Shown: one piece after another, positions 5,920-8,911 of the stretch | Layout: the number at the start of each line of letters is the position of its first letter | Numbering within the stretch: the first letter of the stretch is position 1 | NCBI GenBank assembly: GCA_002346435.1 | Contig: DDZT01000124.1 | Coordinates: 3,273-12,183, forward strand | DNA: 8,911 nucleotides | Direction of reading: 5' to 3' | Origin: Anaerolineales bacterium UBA3001 | Lineage (GTDB): Bacteria > Chloroflexota > Anaerolineae > Anaerolineales > UBA11657 | Translations under genes and position numbers: made by a program | The notes under the pieces: model-generated | Database searches by the model: none | What the model saw: only the letters and a program-made list of their open reading frames with translations | What the model was told of the DNA's origin: nothing

Positions 5920-6921
5920 TTATCGAACAGATTGGAAATTAGACAATTCTGGTTGCCCTGTGTAACATAGTATGAAATATGGAAAACCGATTTCACCAGA
6001 GCCGCTGATGATACTTGCGTGATAATGATAAGTGGGTTCCTTGGATGCTGGTATTTTAGAAAGGATACCATTACATTTATCTAAGTCTCCAAGCCCTTTG
6101 ACGTACTCCCAGTCATCTATTCCTCCCTGTCCAGTAAGACCTTGTTTCAGGCGATAACTAGATGTCATTTCTTTTAGTTTACCGTTGGTATCGTATCCGT
6201 AGGGCCCATATATTGGATGACCATCAAATGCGAACCCAATGACCGGGGAGTGTTTGTCGTCTTGCAACAAGTCGGTTGACCATTTTTCCCAGGATGTTTC
6301 AGGTTCATCTGGATGCCAATGCACACAGCTAGCGTCATAGTGATAGTGATATGTCCCTCCTGGGCCAGCATGCCCTCCACAAATACCTAGGCTAATAGGT
6401 TGTCTATCCTCAACATAGTAGTCGTGATGCGCTGCTACTGCGTCACCTCCAGGGCCGTCCTCGGGTCCGTAAAAAGGTACTCCATTAACTGATATGGCGA
6501 CGGCGCCTCTTTGCGGTGCAGATTTTGGTTCAGAAGCTATTATAGGCTCGAGTGGAATACGCCAGACGAATTGTTGCGGTTCGGTGCAACATCCAGGTCC
6601 TGACTCAAAATTATGGTTCGGGATTCCATTGGCACTTACTACGGCGAATCTATCAGTGTATGCAACAGATACTGTGCACGGTAATGTTTCACCCTTTTCA
6701 GTAGTTAGGTCGTCATAGCCTGCAGTTTCTTCGGATGTACATAACCATACGCCTCTCATGTAGGTAGGTATAGAGTTGATTTCGGTCTGTATAGTGGCGG
6801 CAATCTCAATTTGTTCCGAAAATGTTTCGAGGGCAGCGTTTGACATTTCCTCCGGTGTTGGCGCGCATGCTGTCAGGATAAGGATTGCGGACAGCAATAT
6901 ATATGTTTTACTACAATTCAC
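5920..6921 (-). CDS. YHYH-domain lipoprotein
   Basis: A 333-residue exported protein. The N-terminus has basic K5, a hydrophobic stretch (YILLSAILIL) and the lipobox LTAC with lipidated C19, so the mature protein should be membrane-anchored outside the cytoplasm. A flexible helix-like linker follows to about residue 50. The body carries the YHYH family marks: VNGVPFYGPEDGPGG around 145-159, GGHAGPGGTYHYHYD around 182-196, IGFAFDGHPIYGPYGY around 228-243, and a second TYHYHA around 297-302 before a C-terminal strand. Six cysteines in the mature domain besides C19 (61, 82, 111, 112, 181, 199, plus 283 and 319) fit an extracytoplasmic, disulfide-bonded protein. YHYH proteins have no settled function; the His-rich repeats suggest metal binding. 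It starts at GTG 6921 and overlaps the upstream gene by 4 bp (GTGA), with no strong ribosome site, so translation is probably coupled. Confidence 0.87.
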   Translation of the reverse strand: MNCSKTYILLSAILILTACAPTPEEMSNAALETFSEQIEIAATIQTEINSIPTYMRGVWLCTSEETAGYDDLTTEKGETLPCTVSVAYTDRFAVVSANGIPNHNFESGPGCCTEPQQFVWRIPLEPIIASEPKSAPQRGAVAISVNGVPFYGPEDGPGGDAVAAHHDYYVEDRQPISLGICGGHAGPGGTYHYHYDASCVHWHPDEPETSWEKWSTDLLQDDKHSPVIGFAFDGHPIYGPYGYDTNGKLKEMTSSYRLKQGLTGQGGIDDWEYVKGLGDLDKCNGILSKIPASKEPTYHYHASIISGSGEIGFPYFILCYTGQPELSNFQSVR

Positions 6922-7397
6922 TGGCGGAAAGTCTCATGATGTTTCTCTATGGTTTTTGCTGTCTCAGGGTATTTGTCTGCTATAGATTTTAGAATGTGTG
7001 AGAACCCAGAAAATGCGCAGTCACACCAGCACTGTGCTCTTATCTTCAGATGACCTATTTGATCTTCTGGATAAATTATGAAGGTAAAAACGTTTTTGGT
7101 CAGTATGCCTGTTAATTCGTTGTCTGCGCCAAATACTACTGTTTCGCCATCAAAACTATCTTCCTCATCAGAATAGCTACTAAGGACACTGTCTAGAGTG
7201 ACTTCTCGTATCGCATGATATCTGCATACAGTGCGGGCTCGGTACCGATCCAACTCTGGCTTCTGTATCTCAATAGCACCACCATACGGCATTTGGAAAT
7301 TGAAGGCACCTATGTTTGAAGTTTCGGTATGTAACCAAACGGAAAATTTATCCGAAGATGACTGCAAACTGAATTGCACTGAGTTGATCGGTTTCAT
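6918..7397 (-). CDS. Hypothetical protein, 159 residues, cysteine cluster near C-terminus
   Basis: Not recognised. It has no signal peptide and no membrane segment. The first ~115 residues look like a mostly beta protein with many aromatic residues (SVWLHTETSNIGAFNFQMPYGG, within 20-40). A tight CWCDC at 123-127 follows, with one more Cys at 58, then a C-terminal helix rich in Lys, Glu and His (residues 131-159). The Cys cluster could bind a metal, or could be structural. It is the first gene of the minus-strand block, and its stop overlaps the YHYH lipoprotein start by 4 bp, which is the best support that it is real. No ribosome site precedes the ATG at 7397. An ideal -10 box sits so close that the message may be leaderless. 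A cytoplasmic partner or regulator of the lipoprotein is possible but there is no direct evidence. Confidence 0.7.
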   Translation of the reverse strand: MKPINSVQFSLQSSSDKFSVWLHTETSNIGAFNFQMPYGGAIEIQKPELDRYRARTVCRYHAIREVTLDSVLSSYSDEEDSFDGETVVFGADNELTGILTKNVFTFIIYPEDQIGHLKIRAQCWCDCAFSGFSHILKSIADKYPETAKTIEKHHETFRQ

Positions 7398-7403
7398 ATA
7401 GTA

Positions 7404-7409
7404 ATTATA
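7404..7409 (-). promoter_or_regulatory. Possible -10 box (TATAAT) for the minus-strand block
   Basis: On the minus strand the sequence reads TATAAT, a perfect -10 match, ending seven bases before ATG 7397. Transcription would begin at or within a base or two of the start codon. No good -35 is seen 17 bases upstream (about 3 of 6 matches). This AT-rich region could give the match by chance. Confidence 0.35.
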
Positions 7410-7439
7410 GCGTTATTGGTTCTAGCTGTATTTGGTATC

Positions 7440-7468
7440 TTGGAATTGTAGTAGTATTACACTATAAA
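7440..7468 (+). promoter_or_regulatory. Possible sigma-70-type promoter for the EamA gene
   Basis: TTGGAA at 7440-7445 and TATAAA at 7463-7468 are separated by 17 bases, in the 95-bp divergent gap, leaving a leader of about 18 bases before ATG 7493. Four or five of six bases match consensus in each box. It lies back to back with the possible minus-strand -10. Confidence 0.45.
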
Positions 7469-7492
7469 TCACACAAAAATATTGGAGATAAT

Positions 7493-7909
7493 ATGAATAC
7501 ACCAATAGTTCTTGCGCTTATTACTCTCGGTTGCGGTGGTATCATCAGGTTTTTTTCTAAGGTGGCAGGCTCAAATGAGGGTTATGGCCCAACTTATATG
7601 GTTGCTCAGAGTATTGCTTTTGGGTCGGTTGCCATCATTATTCACTTTGTTCAGAAACATCCACCTGAATTATCGCTTAGAATGACCGGTGTAGCTATGT
7701 TTGGAGGAATGGCCGGAGCGATAGGTGTATTTGCCTTATTGACCGCATTTAAGATGGGCGGCGAAGGTAGTGTTCTCTTTCCGATATCTGGTATGTCAGT
7801 GCTTGTGGCTGTTATTTTATCTATCATTGTGTATCGTGAGCCGGTGACTGCCACAAGACTGCTTGGCCTGGGATTGGGCATCAGTTCTATACTTATACTC
7901 TCTCGGTAG
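7493..7909 (+). CDS. Single-EamA-domain membrane protein (half-size DMT transporter)
   Basis: A 138-residue hydrophobic protein with about five membrane helices, near residues 4-21, 35-53, 64-86, 92-113 and 120-137. The pattern matches one EamA repeat of the drug/metabolite transporter superfamily: a Gly/Ala-rich third helix, the stretch SVLFPISGMSVLVAVILS, a short acidic turn YREPVT with E116, then the last helix LLGLGLGISSILIL. Full EamA transporters have two such repeats in about 300 residues, so this half-size protein would need to work as a dimer, or could be a one-domain branch. The start has GGAG at 7484-7487, five bases upstream. It is divergent from the minus-strand block and lies 45 bp before the deacylase-like gene, with which it is probably cotranscribed. 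Substrate and direction of transport are unknown. Confidence 0.8.
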   Translation: MNTPIVLALITLGCGGIIRFFSKVAGSNEGYGPTYMVAQSIAFGSVAIIIHFVQKHPPELSLRMTGVAMFGGMAGAIGVFALLTAFKMGGEGSVLFPISGMSVLVAVILSIIVYREPVTATRLLGLGLGISSILILSR

Positions 7910-7954
7910 CATAATTGTTTATGAAGGCCTGACTAAAAGAAAGGAGACCGAACA

Positions 7955-8911
7955 ATGAAAGTAGGCAATATAGAGGCTAAGCCAGGAGAGCATGCTTTTG
8001 GGTACTTGGAGGTCGCTAAATCTAGGTCCGGATTGGGACCTGATATACCGGTACATATATTCGCTGGAGCTGAACCGGGGCCAACTTTGTTGGTGCAGGG
8101 GGCGATCCATGGGGGTGAGATCATTGGGTCAGTGGCTATCTTGAATATGATTGGTAAGTTGGACCCAAATAAATTTAGAGGTACCGTTATCGCAGTACCA
8201 GTAGTGAACCGAGTGGGGTTTGAACTAGGTGAACGTGGGATCCGTATAGGTAGCACAGATATTAGCCGACTATTCCCGGGATCTGCAACTGGAAGTGTAC
8301 CGGAGCAGATCGCCCATACTTATTTTGAAGAAGTCATCAAGCGCGCTGATGTGATGGTCGATTTTCATGCAGGGTCTCGGACTGGCTATGAGCGCTATGT
8401 GCTATTTGGTGCGGAGAAAGATCCCGATAATCCAACAGAGCTTGATCTAAAGCGACGAAAGCTAGTGGTTGCTTTCGGGTTAGATCAAGCAGCCTTTGTG
8501 CAAGTCGATACATTTGGTACTAACACGCCGAGAGCATTGCTACATAAATTGCTCTGTCTTATCACGCTTGAATTCGGTGGTGGCACTGGTTGGTATAGGA
8601 ACGGTAAGGATAATGTGAGTGATGCCGAGCGTGGCATATGGAACATCATGAAATCAATGCGTATGATGGAGGGTGATTTTGAATCGGATGGACCTCTTTG
8701 TACGGTATACAATGCTGGCATTGTGATCTGGAAGGGAGATGTTGACGGACTTTTTATACGTCATAGACGATTTGGGGATGAGATGAAAGAAGGTGATGTA
8801 TATGCTTCGTTGGTGGATGCATATACTGGGGAGACCATAGACACTATGGTAGCACCCGAAGATGGGATCGTAATACCCAGTGGCAAAGAGTGGCCGACCA
8901 TCGGTGCAACT
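7955..8911 (+). CDS. Succinylglutamate desuccinylase/aspartoacylase-family protein, 5' part (runs off right edge)
   Basis: The frame from ATG 7955 stays open to the last base, giving 319 residues with the end missing. It starts MKVGNIEAKPGEHAFGYLEV and has AAGGAG at 7941-7946, eight bases upstream. It carries the zinc-carboxypeptidase-like set of the AstE/AspA family: GAIHGGE with H52 and E55, TDISRLFPG at 101-109 in place of the usual DLNRxFPG, the third zinc ligand H138 in VDFHAG, and the catalytic Glu E206 in ITLEFGGG. The C-terminal part (KGDVDGLFIRHRRFGDEMKEGDVYA, within about 260-284) is the usual small beta domain of the family, with the expected GD-V turns. Members cut N-acyl groups from amino acids or related amides. 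The nearest relatives in look are deacylases annotated as succinylglutamate desuccinylase-like, not AstE itself. The substrate is unknown. Confidence 0.85.
   Translation, partial: MKVGNIEAKPGEHAFGYLEVAKSRSGLGPDIPVHIFAGAEPGPTLLVQGAIHGGEIIGSVAILNMIGKLDPNKFRGTVIAVPVVNRVGFELGERGIRIGSTDISRLFPGSATGSVPEQIAHTYFEEVIKRADVMVDFHAGSRTGYERYVLFGAEKDPDNPTELDLKRRKLVVAFGLDQAAFVQVDTFGTNTPRALLHKLLCLITLEFGGGTGWYRNGKDNVSDAERGIWNIMKSMRMMEGDFESDGPLCTVYNAGIVIWKGDVDGLFIRHRRFGDEMKEGDVYASLVDAYTGETIDTMVAPEDGIVIPSGKEWPTIGAT

Noticed and set aside
7919..8256. Minus-strand frames inside the deacylase-like gene
   Set aside because: The plus-strand frame carries the full zinc-site pattern and a ribosome site. The antisense frames have neither.

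Overview
The window reads as ordinary bacterial DNA: dense genes, Shine-Dalgarno sites, ATG/GTG starts, 1-4 bp stop/start overlaps and one lipoprotein with a lipobox. Base composition looks moderate and no marker gene fixes the lineage. The mix of catabolic oxidoreductases, amidohydrolases, a YHYH lipoprotein and an aspartoacylase-like deacylase suggests a free-living, possibly marine, heterotroph, but that is only a guess. No RNA gene, mobile element, CRISPR array or origin was seen.

Layout. (1) Positions 1-606, plus strand: the 3' part of a gene running off the left edge, with four to five 54-bp (18-residue) tandem repeats followed by a very acidic tail. (2) Positions 675-5111, plus strand: a tight six-gene operon coding for a cupin, an NAD-dependent epimerase/dehydratase, a DUF1185/AA_synth protein, an isochorismatase-family cysteine hydrolase, an enamidase-type amidohydrolase and a short-chain dehydrogenase. 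(3) Positions 5159-7397, minus strand and convergent with the operon: an unknown 159-residue protein, a YHYH-domain lipoprotein and a uridine-phosphorylase-like nucleoside phosphorylase. (4) Positions 7493-8911, plus strand and divergent from block 3: a single-EamA-domain membrane protein and a succinylglutamate desuccinylase/aspartoacylase-family protein cut by the right edge.

The central operon is the most interesting part. Its amidohydrolase resembles enamidase, the enzyme of anaerobic nicotinate breakdown that opens 6-oxo-tetrahydronicotinate to 2-formylglutarate and ammonia. Next to it are a second C-N hydrolase of the family that includes maleamate and ureidoacrylate amidohydrolases, a protein whose family has a chorismate-mutase/RidA-like fold, and two NAD(P)-type oxidoreductases. 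Together they look like a catabolic module that opens a nitrogen heterocycle or cyclic amide, removes nitrogen and oxidises or reduces the carbonyl product. The substrate is inferred, and no ring hydroxylase, reductase or dedicated importer is visible in the window.
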